This document shows positions 56,356-64,000 of a stretch of DNA of 64,000 bases, piece after piece. Under the pieces are notes generated by a model, which worked only from the letters and a program-made list of their open reading frames with translations, was not told where the DNA came from and ran no database searches. Position 1 is the stretch's first letter; every line of letters begins with the position of its first letter. Both the position numbers and the translations under genes were made by a program. Origin of the DNA: Luteimonas granuli (GTDB lineage: Bacteria > Pseudomonadota > Gammaproteobacteria > Xanthomonadales > Xanthomonadaceae); NCBI RefSeq assembly GCF_007795095.1, contig NZ_CP042218.1, positions 744,001 through 808,000 of the forward strand. Reading direction: 5' to 3'.

Positions 56356-57837
56356 TCATGCGAACCACCCGTGCAGCATCCAGCCTTCGCGCTCGCCCGG
56401 CGGCGCGAAGGCCCAGGCGCGCTGCCCGCGCGAGGTTTCCAGTACGTAGTAGTCGCGACGCGCGTCGTCGCCGTCCCACCAGCCGCTTTCCAGGCGCTCG
56501 GGTCCGGAGACGATGCGCAGCCGCGGGTCGCGCAGCGGCACCGGACGCGGCAGCAGCCAGGCCGGGCGCGGCGGACGCCGCGGCGCGGGCGCGAGACAGG
56601 CCGCATCGCCGTCCTCGCCCGCGTCCGCGCGCCGCCAGGCGCGCTCGGGACGCGGGTCGCCAGAGGGCGCGACCCGGTGCACGGCCTCGTCGCCCAGGCG
56701 CGCGCGCAGGCGCTCGCGCAGCTGTGGCCAGGGCACCGCCTGCGCCGGCCGCGTGTCGAACAGATCGCGTTCGGCGGGGACGAAGGGCGGCAGCTCGCGC
56801 GCCAGCAGGCGCAGGCCGATCACCGGGGCCGGCAGCGCCACCTGCTCCAGGCGGTTGCGGGTGAGTTCGAACAGCAGCCCGGCGTCGCGCTCGGCGGCGA
56901 GCAGCCCGACCGGCACTTCGGTGAAGCGCACGGCGTCGTGCTGCACCTGGTCGGCCTCGTGCGAGGGCAGCGCGTGGCGCGCCTCGTGCTCCAGGCGGAG
57001 CGTGAAGCGCTGCACGCCGCCGTCGCGCGCGGAGAGGTAGGTGGCGAGATCGACGATGAGCCGGCGCAGCGGGAACAGCAGCGCCTGGTGGCTCTCGACT
57101 TCGAAGCCGAGATCGATGCGGCCGTCGAAATGATCGGGCGGCGCGTAGAGCGCGAGCGGATCGTCGGCGTCGCCGTGCAGTCGGTCGAGGTGCTCGAGCA
57201 GTTCCACGCCGAAGCGCCGGCGCAGGCCGTCGCGCGGCAGCATGCGCAGGTCGCCGAGCGTGTGCACGCCCATGCGCTGCAGGCGCTCGCCGGCATTGCC
57301 CGGCAGCGCCGCGCGGCGCACCGGCACCCGCGCCAGCGCCTCGCGCATCGCGCCTTCGCCGGTCACCGCGAAACCGTCGCGCAGCCCCGCGAACACCCGC
57401 GCCGCGCGCGGCGTCGGCGCCAGCGCGATGCGGTGGCTGAAGCCGAGACCCTCGAGTTCTTCGCGCAGCCGCGCCTCGAAGCGCGGCCACGGGCCGAACA
57501 GCCGGAAGCTGGCGCGCACCTCGAGCACGATCGCGCCCGGCCACCGGGCGCTGACCTGCGAGCTGTGGCGGTAGGCCCAGGCGGCGAGGAAGCGCTGCCA
57601 GCGCGCCTCCGAGGCCGGATCGTATTCGACCATCGCGACGTCGGACAGCAGCGCATGCGCCGCCGACAGCCGCATGCCCGGTTTCAACCCGGCTTCGGCG
57701 GCGGCGGCATTGACCGCGTGCAAATGGCGCAGCTGCGCAGGCCCGGACACCAGCGCCAGCGGCCGCGACGGATCCGGCACGCGGCGGAGGACGGCGTCCA
57801 GCGCCAGCCGCGGCAACGCAATGCAGGCCCAGAGCAT
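56356..57837 (-). CDS. imuB: ImuB, inactive Y-family polymerase hub of the SOS mutasome
   Basis: This protein of 493 residues has the Y-family (DinB/UmuC) fold ([60 protein letters not shown]) but lacks the acidic catalytic residues of active polymerases, as ImuB does. It bridges ImuA, DnaE2 and the beta clamp. It follows imuA by 7 bp, and its stop is 28 bp before the dnaE2 ATG. In that gap the word ATGAGCCGCGACG occurs twice, the first copy opening an 11-codon mini-frame. Confidence 0.93.
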   Translation of the reverse strand: MLWACIALPRLALDAVLRRVPDPSRPLALVSGPAQLRHLHAVNAAAAEAGLKPGMRLSAAHALLSDVAMVEYDPASEARWQRFLAAWAYRHSSQVSARWPGAIVLEVRASFRLFGPWPRFEARLREELEGLGFSHRIALAPTPRAARVFAGLRDGFAVTGEGAMREALARVPVRRAALPGNAGERLQRMGVHTLGDLRMLPRDGLRRRFGVELLEHLDRLHGDADDPLALYAPPDHFDGRIDLGFEVESHQALLFPLRRLIVDLATYLSARDGGVQRFTLRLEHEARHALPSHEADQVQHDAVRFTEVPVGLLAAERDAGLLFELTRNRLEQVALPAPVIGLRLLARELPPFVPAERDLFDTRPAQAVPWPQLRERLRARLGDEAVHRVAPSGDPRPERAWRRADAGEDGDAACLAPAPRRPPRPAWLLPRPVPLRDPRLRIVSGPERLESGWWDGDDARRDYYVLETSRGQRAWAFAPPGEREGWMLHGWFA

Positions 57838-57844
57838 GGTGGCC

Positions 57845-58573
57845 TCAGGAAAAAGGAACTGTAGGAGCGGCTATAGCCGCGATTGCGCCGCGGGTCGGGA
57901 TCGCGGCTATAGCCGCTCCTACAGGGCGATGGGGCACGAAGGATTGCGACGGCGGATTGGCGCCGCGGCACTTGCGGATGTGCCAGCCGCCCTCGCCCGC
58001 CGCCGAATACTCCATCCGCAGCGCCGCCGGCGAGGGGTTGGCCGCGTGCTTCGCATCGCGGAAGGCGAAGCCCAGGCTGTCGCCGCTGTCGGCCGCCACC
58101 TGCAGCCGCCGCAGCGCCTGCGCATCGGCCTGCAGCGGCCAGCCCAGCACCGCCGCGCAGGCCGCGCTGCGCAGGCACTGCTCGAAGGCCCACAGCGCGC
58201 CGCGCGCATCGGCCTCGATGACTTCGAGGTGACGCAGGTCCACGCCCGCCGCCTGCCACGCTGGCGCATACGGCAGGTACGGCGGCGCGACCAGCGCGAC
58301 GATGCCGCCGGCCTGCGTCAGCCGCGCCAGCGTCGGCAGCAGCAGCGACAGCTCGCCCACGCCATCGGCCGGCAGCAGCAGTTCGGTCAGCGCTGCGCGC
58401 GGCCAGCCACCCTGGGGCAGCAGCGCGTCCAGCGCCGCGTATCCGGTGGGCTCGCCATCGGGCCGGACCACCGGCGCACGCCCGGCGCGCCACACCGTGC
58501 GCGCCGACAGCATGGCGTCGAGCCCGGGCAGCGCCGCGATGGGCGGCATCGCGATGGCAGGCAGCGCGTTCAT
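57845..58573 (-). CDS. imuA: ImuA, SOS mutagenesis accessory protein
   Basis: This RecA/SulA-like protein of 242 residues is essential for ImuB-DnaE2 mutagenesis. It shows RPDGEPTGYAALDALLPQGG, WPRAALTELLLPADGVGELS, and VDLRHLEVIEADARGALWAF. The family sequence ends near KCRGANPPSQSF. The last ~30 residues ([17 protein letters not shown] and AAIAAPTVPFS) are translated from a REP pair. The ATG at 58573 overlaps the lexA stop by four bases, which ties the cassette to LexA expression. Confidence 0.92.
   Translation of the reverse strand: MNALPAIAMPPIAALPGLDAMLSARTVWRAGRAPVVRPDGEPTGYAALDALLPQGGWPRAALTELLLPADGVGELSLLLPTLARLTQAGGIVALVAPPYLPYAPAWQAAGVDLRHLEVIEADARGALWAFEQCLRSAACAAVLGWPLQADAQALRRLQVAADSGDSLGFAFRDAKHAANPSPAALRMEYSAAGEGGWHIRKCRGANPPSQSFVPHRPVGAAIAAIPTRGAIAAIAAPTVPFS
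57860..57923. repeat. REP pair forming the 3' end of imuA
   Basis: TGTAGGAGCGGCTATAGCCG at 57860 and its inverted mate TCGCGGCTATAGCCGCTCCT at 57901 are 18 bp apart. They supply the C-terminal codons of imuA and end 22 bp before the imuB ATG, so the hairpin sits in the middle of the polycistronic message. Confidence 0.9.
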
Positions 58574-59190
58574 TCCGCGCGCACCAGCCCGCAGTAGATG
58601 CCTTCGATGGCGAAGTCGCTGCCCGGCGGCACCTCGATCGGCGCGTAGTCGGGATTGCGCGGCAGCAGGCGCAGCCGCGAACGCGTGCGCTCCAGGCGCT
58701 TGATGGTGATCTCGCCGTCGATGCGCGCCACCACCACCTGGCCGTTGCGCGCGTCGCTGGCGCGCTGCACCGCCACCAGGTCGCCGTCGAAGATGCCGTC
58801 GTCGCGCATCGAATCGCCCTTCACCCGCAGCAGGTAGTCGGGCCTGCTGGAGAACAGCGCGCGGTCGAACAGCAGGTGGCGCTCGATGCCGGCGTCGGCG
58901 CCGATCGGCGCGCCCGCGGCCACCCGGCCGAGCACCGGGAGTTCGAGGCGGTCGTCGCGGACTTTCAGCCGCGTGCCACCGATCACCCGGATTCCGCGGG
59001 CCTCGTTGGGCCGCACCTCCAGGTAGCCCGCCTGCTGCAGCCGGCGCACGTGCTTGTGCGCCGCGCAGGCCTGGCGGAAGCCGAAGGCGTCGGCGATCTG
59101 CTGCAGCGTGGGCGGCGCGCCCTCGGCCCCGGCATGGGCCTGGATGAAGCCGAGCACGTCGCGCTGTCGGGGAGTGAGGTCGTCGGTCAT
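58570..59190 (-). CDS. lexA: LexA repressor of the imuA-imuB-dnaE2 cassette
   Basis: This SOS repressor of 206 residues has a winged HTH (LTPRQRDVLGFIQAHAGAEG, LQQIADAFGFRQACAAHKHV) and a self-cleavage domain. The scissile region is RVAAGAPIGADAG, the Ser is in LRVKGDSMRDDGIFDGDLV and the Lys in DGEITIKRLERT. Lysobacteraceae often have two LexA proteins, and the one heading the imu cassette is usually called LexA2. Which of the two this is cannot be told here. An 18-bp palindrome abuts the start codon. Confidence 0.95.
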   Translation of the reverse strand: MTDDLTPRQRDVLGFIQAHAGAEGAPPTLQQIADAFGFRQACAAHKHVRRLQQAGYLEVRPNEARGIRVIGGTRLKVRDDRLELPVLGRVAAGAPIGADAGIERHLLFDRALFSSRPDYLLRVKGDSMRDDGIFDGDLVAVQRASDARNGQVVVARIDGEITIKRLERTRSRLRLLPRNPDYAPIEVPPGSDFAIEGIYCGLVRAE

Positions 59191-59191
59191 G

Positions 59192-59209
59192 GGTAAAAAT
59201 CTATTTACC
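59192..59209. promoter_or_regulatory. Putative LexA operator
   Basis: GGTAAAAATCTATTTACC is a perfect-arm palindrome (GGTAAA-N6-TTTACC) ending one base before the lexA ATG. It is AT-rich in a GC-rich setting and well placed for autorepression of lexA-imuA-imuB-dnaE2. The word differs from the boxes commonly quoted for other gammaproteobacteria, so specificity is inferred from position and symmetry. Confidence 0.7.
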
Positions 59210-59349
59210 TTTGCGGGCAAGGGCAAGCCCGGCTGTCGGATGGATTCCGGCACCGGGCGGTCTCAGGGAGTGAGAGGGGTTTCAGATCAACAGCTTGGCG
59301 GGCGATCGATCGGACCTGAACGGGGCGGATTGACAGCCGCCACCTCCAC

Positions 59350-59364
59350 TACCAATATCTGGTA
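59350..59364. promoter_or_regulatory. Putative ParD operator
   Basis: TACCAATATCTGGTA is a palindrome with 5-bp perfect arms (TACCA/TGGTA), 16 bp before the parD ATG and just ahead of its CAGGAG ribosome-binding site. ParD-ParE complexes usually bind such sites to repress their own operon. Inferred from symmetry and position. Confidence 0.6.
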
Positions 59365-59380
59365 CACGCAGGAGACAGCC

Positions 59381-59620
59381 ATGGCCAAGAACACGAGCGT
59401 CAGCCTGGGTGACCATTTCGAGGAATTCATCGGCAGCCAGATCGACAGTGGCCGATACGGGTCGGCGAGTGAAGTCGTCCGAGCCGGGCTGCGCCTGCTC
59501 GAAACCGCCGAAAACAGGCTGGAAGTGCTTCGCCAGGCGCTACGCGAGGGTGAGCGCAGCGGGCGTGCCGACTACAGCTACGAGTCGCTGGTTTCCGAAC
59601 TGGACGCCGAGCGGCCGTGA
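59381..59620 (+). CDS. parD: ParD-family antitoxin
   Basis: This antitoxin of 79 residues has the type-II ParD/CopG ribbon-helix-helix: NTSVSLGDHFEEFIGSQIDS, then GRYGSASEVVRAGLRLLE. The C-terminal helix and tail (LRQALREGERSGRADYSYES) bind the toxin. CAGGAG precedes the ATG at a good distance. Its stop overlaps the toxin GTG by four bases (GTGA), so the pair is translationally coupled. Confidence 0.93.
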   Translation: MAKNTSVSLGDHFEEFIGSQIDSGRYGSASEVVRAGLRLLETAENRLEVLRQALREGERSGRADYSYESLVSELDAERP

Positions 59621-59916
59621 GCTCTTTTGGCCTCACCAGGGCCGCCCGAGCTGATCTCAAGTCGATTGCGCGCCTCACGGAAGCCCGGTGGGGCGTACGA
59701 CAGCGCAATGCGTATCTGAAGGAAGTCGACCGGATCTTTCATGCACTGGCCAGGAATCCCGCGATGGGGCGTGCATGCGACGACATTCTGCAAGGCTACC
59801 GAAGACTCCCACACGGGGCGCACGTCATCTACTACAGGCAGATCGCTGGGCAAGAAGTCATGATCGTCCGCATCCTGCACGGTGCGATGGACGCAGAGGC
59901 GTATCTGGACACCTGA
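59617..59916 (+). CDS. parE: ParE/RelE-superfamily toxin
   Basis: This toxin of 99 residues has the ParE fold: LTRAARADLKSIARLTEARW, AYLKEVDRIFHALARNPAMG, YRRLPHGAHVIYYRQ and VMIVRILHGAMDAEAYL. The conserved HxVxYR and RILH blocks are present, so it looks intact. ParE toxins of this group poison gyrase. The symbol is shared with topoisomerase subunit parE at 7701 but the proteins are unrelated. The start is GTG at 59617. Confidence 0.92.
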   Translation: MSSFGLTRAARADLKSIARLTEARWGVRQRNAYLKEVDRIFHALARNPAMGRACDDILQGYRRLPHGAHVIYYRQIAGQEVMIVRILHGAMDAEAYLDT

Positions 59917-59926
59917 GGGCTGCCGT

Positions 59927-60526
59927 TCAACATTTCGCGTACTTCCAGTTCCGCGTCCTCCCCTCCGCGATCCATTCCACCGCCTGCGCCACGCGCCGGG
60001 CGCGCGTGTCCGCGCCCTTGGCGCCCATGATCCAGTCGGCGTACTCGCGCTGCTTGCCGGGGGTGAACGCATCCCAGTGGCCGCGCGCCGCCTTGTTGCC
60101 GCGCATCGCGGCCGCCAGGTCGTCAGGCAGCGACGGCGGCGGCTTGGGCGCGCGCGCGGTCGCGGTGGTGGTGCCGGCCTCCACCAGCGCCATCGCGGCG
60201 CGGATGTGGGCGGTGGTCTCGCGCTTCGCGGGGAGATCCTTCAAGGACGTGATGCGCCCGTACTGGCCCATGCCCTCCTGCACCGCGGCGTCCTCGCCCA
60301 CGATCTGCTTCCCGTGCCACAGGTTGAAGGCCGCGTGCTGCTTGAAGCCCGCCATCACGCCGAGCAGCTTGTCCCGATACGTGAACGCCGGCGCGCCCCA
60401 CTTGATGGTCTCCACGGCCTCCGGGCAGGCCGCACGCACCCGGCGGCGCAGCTCCTCCAGGATCGGCCGGGCGAAGTCCGCCTGGCGGGCGATGTAGGCA
60501 TCGATGCGCGGGTCATGGCGGGTCAT
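59927..60526 (-). CDS. YdeI/DUF1801-type protein
   Basis: This cytoplasmic protein of 199 residues has an N-terminal DUF1801 (YdhG-like) domain: IDAYIARQADFARPILEELR, ACPEAVETIKWGAPAFTYRD and MAGFKQHAAFNLWHGKQIVG. The C-terminal YdeI-like helical part carries ALVEAG, GHWDAFTPGKQREYADWIMG and KGADTRARRVAQAVEWIAEG. No enzyme activity is established for the family. Of two ATG codons ten bases apart, 60526 is in frame with the family sequence. It converges on the ParE toxin gene with an 11-bp gap. Confidence 0.87.
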   Translation of the reverse strand: MTRHDPRIDAYIARQADFARPILEELRRRVRAACPEAVETIKWGAPAFTYRDKLLGVMAGFKQHAAFNLWHGKQIVGEDAAVQEGMGQYGRITSLKDLPAKRETTAHIRAAMALVEAGTTTATARAPKPPPSLPDDLAAAMRGNKAARGHWDAFTPGKQREYADWIMGAKGADTRARRVAQAVEWIAEGRTRNWKYAKC

Positions 60527-60716
60527 GGTGATCTCCGGATGGCGGGCTGGCCTTGTCCCGCAGCGCCAGCTGCTCCGGCCGGAGCGCACCGCTGCTGTAG
60601 GCCAGCTGGATCATCTCTTCGAAAAAGTCCACCTTCGCCGCCGTGCTCAGCGCCACCCACTGTTGAAGCTGGAGGCGCTCGAGCGCGGCGAAGTCCAGGG
60701 GCTCGTCAGCGGTCAT
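60513..60716 (-). CDS. Small hypothetical protein
   Basis: This frame of 67 residues begins MTADEPLDFAALERLQLQQW. It has helical character (VDFFEEMIQLAYSSGAL) and ends in a disordered tail. It overlaps the DUF1801 gene start by 14 bases in the same direction, consistent with a two-gene unit. No family was recognised. Codon use is normal for the genome, which is the main reason to believe it is expressed. Confidence 0.6.
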   Translation of the reverse strand: MTADEPLDFAALERLQLQQWVALSTAAKVDFFEEMIQLAYSSGALRPEQLALRDKASPPSGDHHDPP

Positions 60717-60812
60717 GCCGATCGGCCCCGGCGTCGTTGTGCGCAATGAAGGTCTGGCGGACGTTGAAGGCATGCCGCACTATAAGTGAGCTGCTCGACG
60801 ACGGCGCCGGCG

Positions 60813-61196
60813 TCACCTGGATCCCAGCCCCACCAGCTTCAGCCCCAGCCACACCGCGGCGATGCCCAGCACCACGCTGCCGCCCGCGTACAGCGCGGCG
60901 GTCGCGAGCTCGCCGCGGCGGAGCAGGTACACCGCCTCCAGGCCGAAGGCCGAGAACGTGGTGAAGCCGCCGAGCAGCCCGGTGAACAGGAACAGCCGCG
61001 CGTCGGGACCGAAGGCCTGGTGGCGCTCGGCCAGGCCTGCCAGCACGCCCACCACCAGGCAGCCGAGCACGTTCACCGCGAAGGTGCTGAAGGGGAAGCG
61101 CTCCTGCACGGTCAGGTGCAGCACCAGCCCGCCGAGCTTGTAGCGTGCGACCGCCCCGAGGAAACCGCCGAGGCCGACCAGCAGGACCGGATGCAT
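60813..61196 (-). CDS. crcB: Fluoride exporter CrcB/Fluc
   Basis: This inner-membrane protein of 127 residues has four hydrophobic helices. It forms a dual-topology dimeric fluoride channel in characterised relatives. Signature segments are LVGLGGFLGAVARYKLGGL, FPFSTFAVNVLGCLVVGVLA and LLGGFTTFSAFGLEAVYLL. The Na+-site and Phe-box residues of the family are in the last of these. No fluoride riboswitch was recognised upstream. The gene starts 2 bp after the preceding hydrolase stop, so they are probably co-transcribed. Confidence 0.95.
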   Translation of the reverse strand: MHPVLLVGLGGFLGAVARYKLGGLVLHLTVQERFPFSTFAVNVLGCLVVGVLAGLAERHQAFGPDARLFLFTGLLGGFTTFSAFGLEAVYLLRRGELATAALYAGGSVVLGIAAVWLGLKLVGLGSR

Positions 61197-61197
61197 G

Positions 61198-62298
61198 TCA
61201 GGGCTCCACCGCCAGCGGCCGCACGTGTTCCAGCAAGGCCAGCAGCGTCCGCCCCGGCTCCTCCCACGGGATCATGTGCGCGGAGTGCTCGAACCACACC
61301 GCGCGCCTGTAGGGCGCCCGCACCTGCTCCAGCCACTCCACGGTCGGCGCCGAGGGCGTGGTGTAGTCGTGGCGGCCGAGGAACATCACCACCGGGATCG
61401 GGAACTCGCGCACGCCGCTGAAATCCACCTGCAGGAACTCGTCGAGCACGTGCTCGAGGGTGAACACATTGCCCGCGAAGAAGGCGCGGCGGTCCTCGCA
61501 GTCGTAGGCCGGCGACAGCAGCGAGGCTCCGTAGTAGTAGTCCTGCTCCGCGTCGCGGTACGCATTGAGGCCGCCGTAGTGCTGCGGCCACTTGCGCGCG
61601 ATGATGATGCGCTCGCGGGTGATCGGCGCATCGCCCGGATACGGTGCGATCGACTCCAGCTCGGCGACGGCGGCGGCATTGCCCTCCACGCGCGCGCGTT
61701 CCAGCCCGTACTCGAAGCTCAGCCGTTCGTTGCGCCGGGTGTCGATGACCTGGCCGATGCCGACGTAGGCGTGGAACAGGTCCGGGCGCCGCAGCGCCGC
61801 GTGCATCGCCACCACCGTGCCCCAGCTGTGGCCTGCCAGCACCAGCTTGTCCTTGCCGTAGCGCGCGCGCAGGTGTTCGGCCACCTCGATGGCATCGTCG
61901 ACGAAACGGCCGATCGCCATGTCGCCGGCGACCGCGTCCGGATCGTTCGCGCGATGGGTCTTGCCGGCGCCGCGCTGGTCGTAATGGGCGATGGTGAAGA
62001 ACTCCTCCACCGGCCGCTGCCACTGCCACGCGCTGGGCATCGCCGGCGACGACGGCCCGCCGTGCACGAACAGGATCATCGGGTTCGCACGGTCCTTGCC
62101 GCGCACCTGCATCCACTGGTCGATGCCGCCGATGCGCTCGGCGTAGGTGTCCTGGACGCCGGCGGGGGTGACGATGCGCTGCAGGTCGGCGACCACGGCG
62201 CGGGCCTTGTCGAAGGATTCGCCCGAGGGACAGGCCGGCTGGCCGTGGGCGAGCAGGGGCAACGCGAGGAGCAGCAGGGCGGCGAGGAGGCGCGTCAT
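61198..62298 (-). CDS. Exported alpha/beta hydrolase, proline iminopeptidase-like
   Basis: This protein of 366 residues has a signal peptide (LLAALLLLALPLLAHG). An alpha/beta hydrolase fold follows with oxyanion motif FVHGGPSSPAMPS, the YDQRGAGKTHR segment typical of prolyl iminopeptidases, nucleophile elbow LVLAGHSWGTVVAMHAAL, acid in FLGRHDYTTPS and His in WFEHSAHMIPWEEPGR. The family removes N-terminal proline or acts on esters; the substrate here is unknown. It is followed closely by crcB. Confidence 0.88.
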   Translation of the reverse strand: MTRLLAALLLLALPLLAHGQPACPSGESFDKARAVVADLQRIVTPAGVQDTYAERIGGIDQWMQVRGKDRANPMILFVHGGPSSPAMPSAWQWQRPVEEFFTIAHYDQRGAGKTHRANDPDAVAGDMAIGRFVDDAIEVAEHLRARYGKDKLVLAGHSWGTVVAMHAALRRPDLFHAYVGIGQVIDTRRNERLSFEYGLERARVEGNAAAVAELESIAPYPGDAPITRERIIIARKWPQHYGGLNAYRDAEQDYYYGASLLSPAYDCEDRRAFFAGNVFTLEHVLDEFLQVDFSGVREFPIPVVMFLGRHDYTTPSAPTVEWLEQVRAPYRRAVWFEHSAHMIPWEEPGRTLLALLEHVRPLAVEP

Positions 62299-62307
62299 GG
62301 CCAGCGC

Positions 62308-62757
62308 CTACGGCTCGACCGTGCGGCCGGCGATCGCGATGCGGTTCCAGGCGTTGATGACCACGGCCAGCCATTCGACCGCGGCGATCTCCTCGCCAGA
62401 CAGCACCGCCACCGCCTGCGCGTAGACCGCGTCCGGCACCTGGTCCGCGGCAACCAGGGTGATCGCCTCCACCAGGGCCAGCGCGGCGCGCTCGCGGGCG
62501 TCGAAGCAGCCCGCCTCCTCCCAGGCCGCGACCAGCGCCAGGCGGTCGGCGGATTCGCCACAGGCCAGCGCGTCGCGCGCGTGCATGCGCACGCAGTACG
62601 CGCACTTGTTGATCTGCGAAGCGCGCAGCCGCAGCAGGTGCGCGAAGCCGTCGGCGAGGCCGGCCGCCGCCACCGCCGCCGACATGCGCTGTTCCAGCTC
62701 GAGCATCGCCGGGAACAGGCCGGGCGGGGAACTGCCGAGATTGATGCGTTGGCTCAC
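62308..62757 (-). CDS. AhpD/carboxymuconolactone-decarboxylase-like protein
   Basis: This protein of 149 residues has the AhpD-like all-helical fold with the redox motif CAYCVRMH (CxxCxxxH) in QINKCAYCVRMHARDAL. Such proteins act as peroxidase partners or alkylhydroperoxidases. Further helices carry ALVAAWEEAGCFDARERAAL and EIAAVEWLAVVINAWNRIAI. The start is a GTG at 62757, and the stop is 9 bp before the hydrolase ATG. A small operon 62757 to 60813 is likely. Confidence 0.88.
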   Translation of the reverse strand: MSQRINLGSSPPGLFPAMLELEQRMSAAVAAAGLADGFAHLLRLRASQINKCAYCVRMHARDALACGESADRLALVAAWEEAGCFDARERAALALVEAITLVAADQVPDAVYAQAVAVLSGEEIAAVEWLAVVINAWNRIAIAGRTVEP

Positions 62758-62826
62758 GTCAGGGCTCCTGGTGCGGGGATGGCCGGAAAGGATCGGCGGA
62801 TTGTAGGTGCCGCCCGGGCCTGCCGC

Positions 62827-63028
62827 TCACGCCGCGCCGGATCGCGATGCCACCCAGGCCATGTGCAGGGTTCCATCGATCACCGCCTCCTCCGCGAACC
62901 CCAGGCGCGCGTAGAGCGCACGCGCCGGGTTCTCCGCGTAGACGCGCAGCTGCAGCCGCGGATGGCCGCGCTGCCGCGCGATCGCCCGCGCCTGCCGCAC
63001 GGCCCAAGCGCCGATGCCTTGGCGCTGG
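62827..63028 (-). pseudogene. GNAT acetyltransferase, C-terminal part, cut by IS copy 2
   Basis: About 67 codons remain: QRQGIGAWAVRQARAIARQR (acetyl-CoA-binding RQGIG), LQLRVYAENPARALYARLGF and a final helix. The N-terminal part would lie beyond the IS, outside the window. The fold is a general GNAT, distinct from the TacT-like toxin cut by IS copy 1. It may be a housekeeping or resistance-type acetyltransferase. Confidence 0.85.
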
Positions 63029-63081
63029 TGTAATGACCCAGTGATTTCCTGCTCAGGTGCTACCTTTTCACGGAGAGCACG

Positions 63082-63395
63082 ATGAGCCAAGTGATGGAAG
63101 AAGAGATCAAGCGTTGGACGGCACGGCGGAAGTCGGCGCTGGTTCTGGAGATCATCCAGGGCAAGACGACAGTGGCCGAGGCCAGCCGGCAGTTCGACCT
63201 GACGCCGTCCGAGATCGAGAGCTGGGTCGAGGACGGCAAGCGGGGGATGGAGAACGCCCTGCGGGCGAAGCCCGAGGACGTACGCGAACAGTACGAGCGT
63301 CAGCTCAAGGACCTCCAGGAAGCCTACGGCGAAGCCATGCTGGAGCTGCGCGCCCGAAAAAATTGGCGTCCCTGTTGGGCAAGGACGAGACCTGA
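63082..63395 (+). CDS. IS3-family OrfA, copy 2 (same frameshift run)
   Basis: It matches the copy at 27738 in the stretches compared, with the HTH region TVAEASRQFDLTPSEIESWV and the A6 run at 63357-63362. A -1 slip there reaches the stop overlapping the orfB ATG at 63395. The unchanged run in both copies argues that the shift is a working feature. Confidence 0.85.
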
Positions 63396-64000
63396 TGGTC
63401 TCGATCCAGCAGGGACTGCGGGACGATGGGTTCGAGGTCTCGATGGTGAAGCTGTGCCGGTGGTTCGGCGTGGCGCGGCGGACCGTGTACTACCAGCCGA
63501 CCAAGGCGCCGCCCAAGGTCCGGCCGGAGCTGGCGGAGCCGATCAAGGCACTGATCGAGGCCGAGCCGTCGTTCGGCTACCGGACAGTGGCGGGGCTCCT
63601 GGACATGAACAAGAACACGGTACAGCGGATCTTCCAGCTGATGGGCTGGCAGGTCCGCAAACGGTCTGTTGGCTGTCGCCCCCGGATCCAGGCGTTGCCG
63701 TCGGTGGCGCAAGCGCCCGACGAACGTTGGGCGACCGACCTGTGCCGGATCTGGGGTGGCAGCGACAACTGGTTGACCTTGGCCCTGGTGATCGACTGCT
63801 ATACCCGGCAGCTGCTCGGCTGGCATCTCTCGCGCAGCGGCAAGGCCAGCACCGCGGCCGCGGCACTGGAGCAGGCGCTGATCACCCGCTTCGGGACCCT
63901 CGGGCGGGTGCAGAGTCCCTTCCTGCTGCGCTCGGACAACGGCCTGGTGTTCACCAGCCGCGACTACACGCGGCTCGTGCGCAGCTACGGCCTGCGGCAG
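63395..64000 (+). CDS. IS3-family transposase OrfB, copy 2 (partial)
   Basis: Same gene as 28051-28869, with the first two DDE Asp residues (WATDLCRIWGG, LLRSDNGLVFTS) visible. The third residue and the stop lie past the window edge. Confidence 0.93.
   Translation, partial: MVSIQQGLRDDGFEVSMVKLCRWFGVARRTVYYQPTKAPPKVRPELAEPIKALIEAEPSFGYRTVAGLLDMNKNTVQRIFQLMGWQVRKRSVGCRPRIQALPSVAQAPDERWATDLCRIWGGSDNWLTLALVIDCYTRQLLGWHLSRSGKASTAAAALEQALITRFGTLGRVQSPFLLRSDNGLVFTSRDYTRLVRSYGLRQ

Larger units (their letters stand above)
63029..64000 (+). mobile_element. IS3-family insertion sequence, copy 2 (truncated by window edge)
   Basis: It begins with the same end TGTAATGACCCAGTGATTTC as copy 1 (27685) and matches it in the stretches compared, 972 bp being visible. 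Its left junction interrupts a GNAT gene on the opposite strand. The target duplication cannot be read because the right end is outside the window. Confidence 0.95.

Noticed and set aside
52518..56864. 1448-codon plus-strand frame across dnaE2/imuB
   Set aside because: It is the complement of dnaE2 codons with no recognisable domain. The minus-strand polymerase has every expected motif.

Overview
The window is about 70% GC and looks like chromosome of a Lysobacteraceae (Xanthomonadaceae) gammaproteobacterium, Lysobacter/Luteimonas-like. The grounds are the gene order pyrG-kdsA-eno-ftsB-ispD-ispF-truD, the lexA-imuA-imuB-dnaE2 mutagenesis cassette, and many short palindromes of the type GTAGGAGCGGCTACAGCCGCGA. 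The genus is inferred from style and is not proven.

Layout. 1-6900 (minus strand): a housekeeping operon for CTP, KDO, glycolysis, division and isoprenoid precursors, with two long foldback repeats bracketing kdsA. 7050-27459: general metabolism. It holds a globin, topoisomerase IV subunit B, an ECF42-type sigma factor with two DGPF/YCII partners (one frameshifted), N-formylglutamate deformylase, glutathione reductase, a D-amino-acid-dehydrogenase-like enzyme, SlyD, two NlpC/P60 hydrolases, an M16 peptidase pair, a dicarboxylate-type symporter, a lipoprotein alkaline phosphatase, an MFS carrier, a methyltransferase and a PHA depolymerase.

27418-38480 is an accessory island. A DUF1778/GNAT (TacA/TacT-like) toxin-antitoxin pair has its toxin split by an IS3-family element. 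A second, different IS3-family element with a duplicated left end cuts a XRE-type regulator. A three-gene Rhs/YD-repeat locus follows, with a small downstream gene that may encode immunity. The Rhs locus is the most unusual system here: one ancestral-looking Rhs chain is divided into three polypeptides, each with its own signal peptide, and the last carries the Rhs core plus a variable C-terminus.

38481-51376: a PadR/membrane-sensor pair, a periplasmic cyclophilin, a serine hydrolase, DUF72, two EamA exporters around a LysR regulator, an S4 protein, a frameshifted LemA, a DUF2207 protein and an ABC exporter. 51393-59209: a ClpP-like lipoprotein and the SOS cassette. REP palindromes lie inside the coding frames of dnaE2 and imuA, and an 18-bp palindrome abuts the lexA start. 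59350-64000: a ParDE toxin-antitoxin pair, small enzymes, CrcB, and a second copy of the first IS, which cuts another GNAT gene and runs off the window.

No tRNA, rRNA, CRISPR array or replication origin was recognised.
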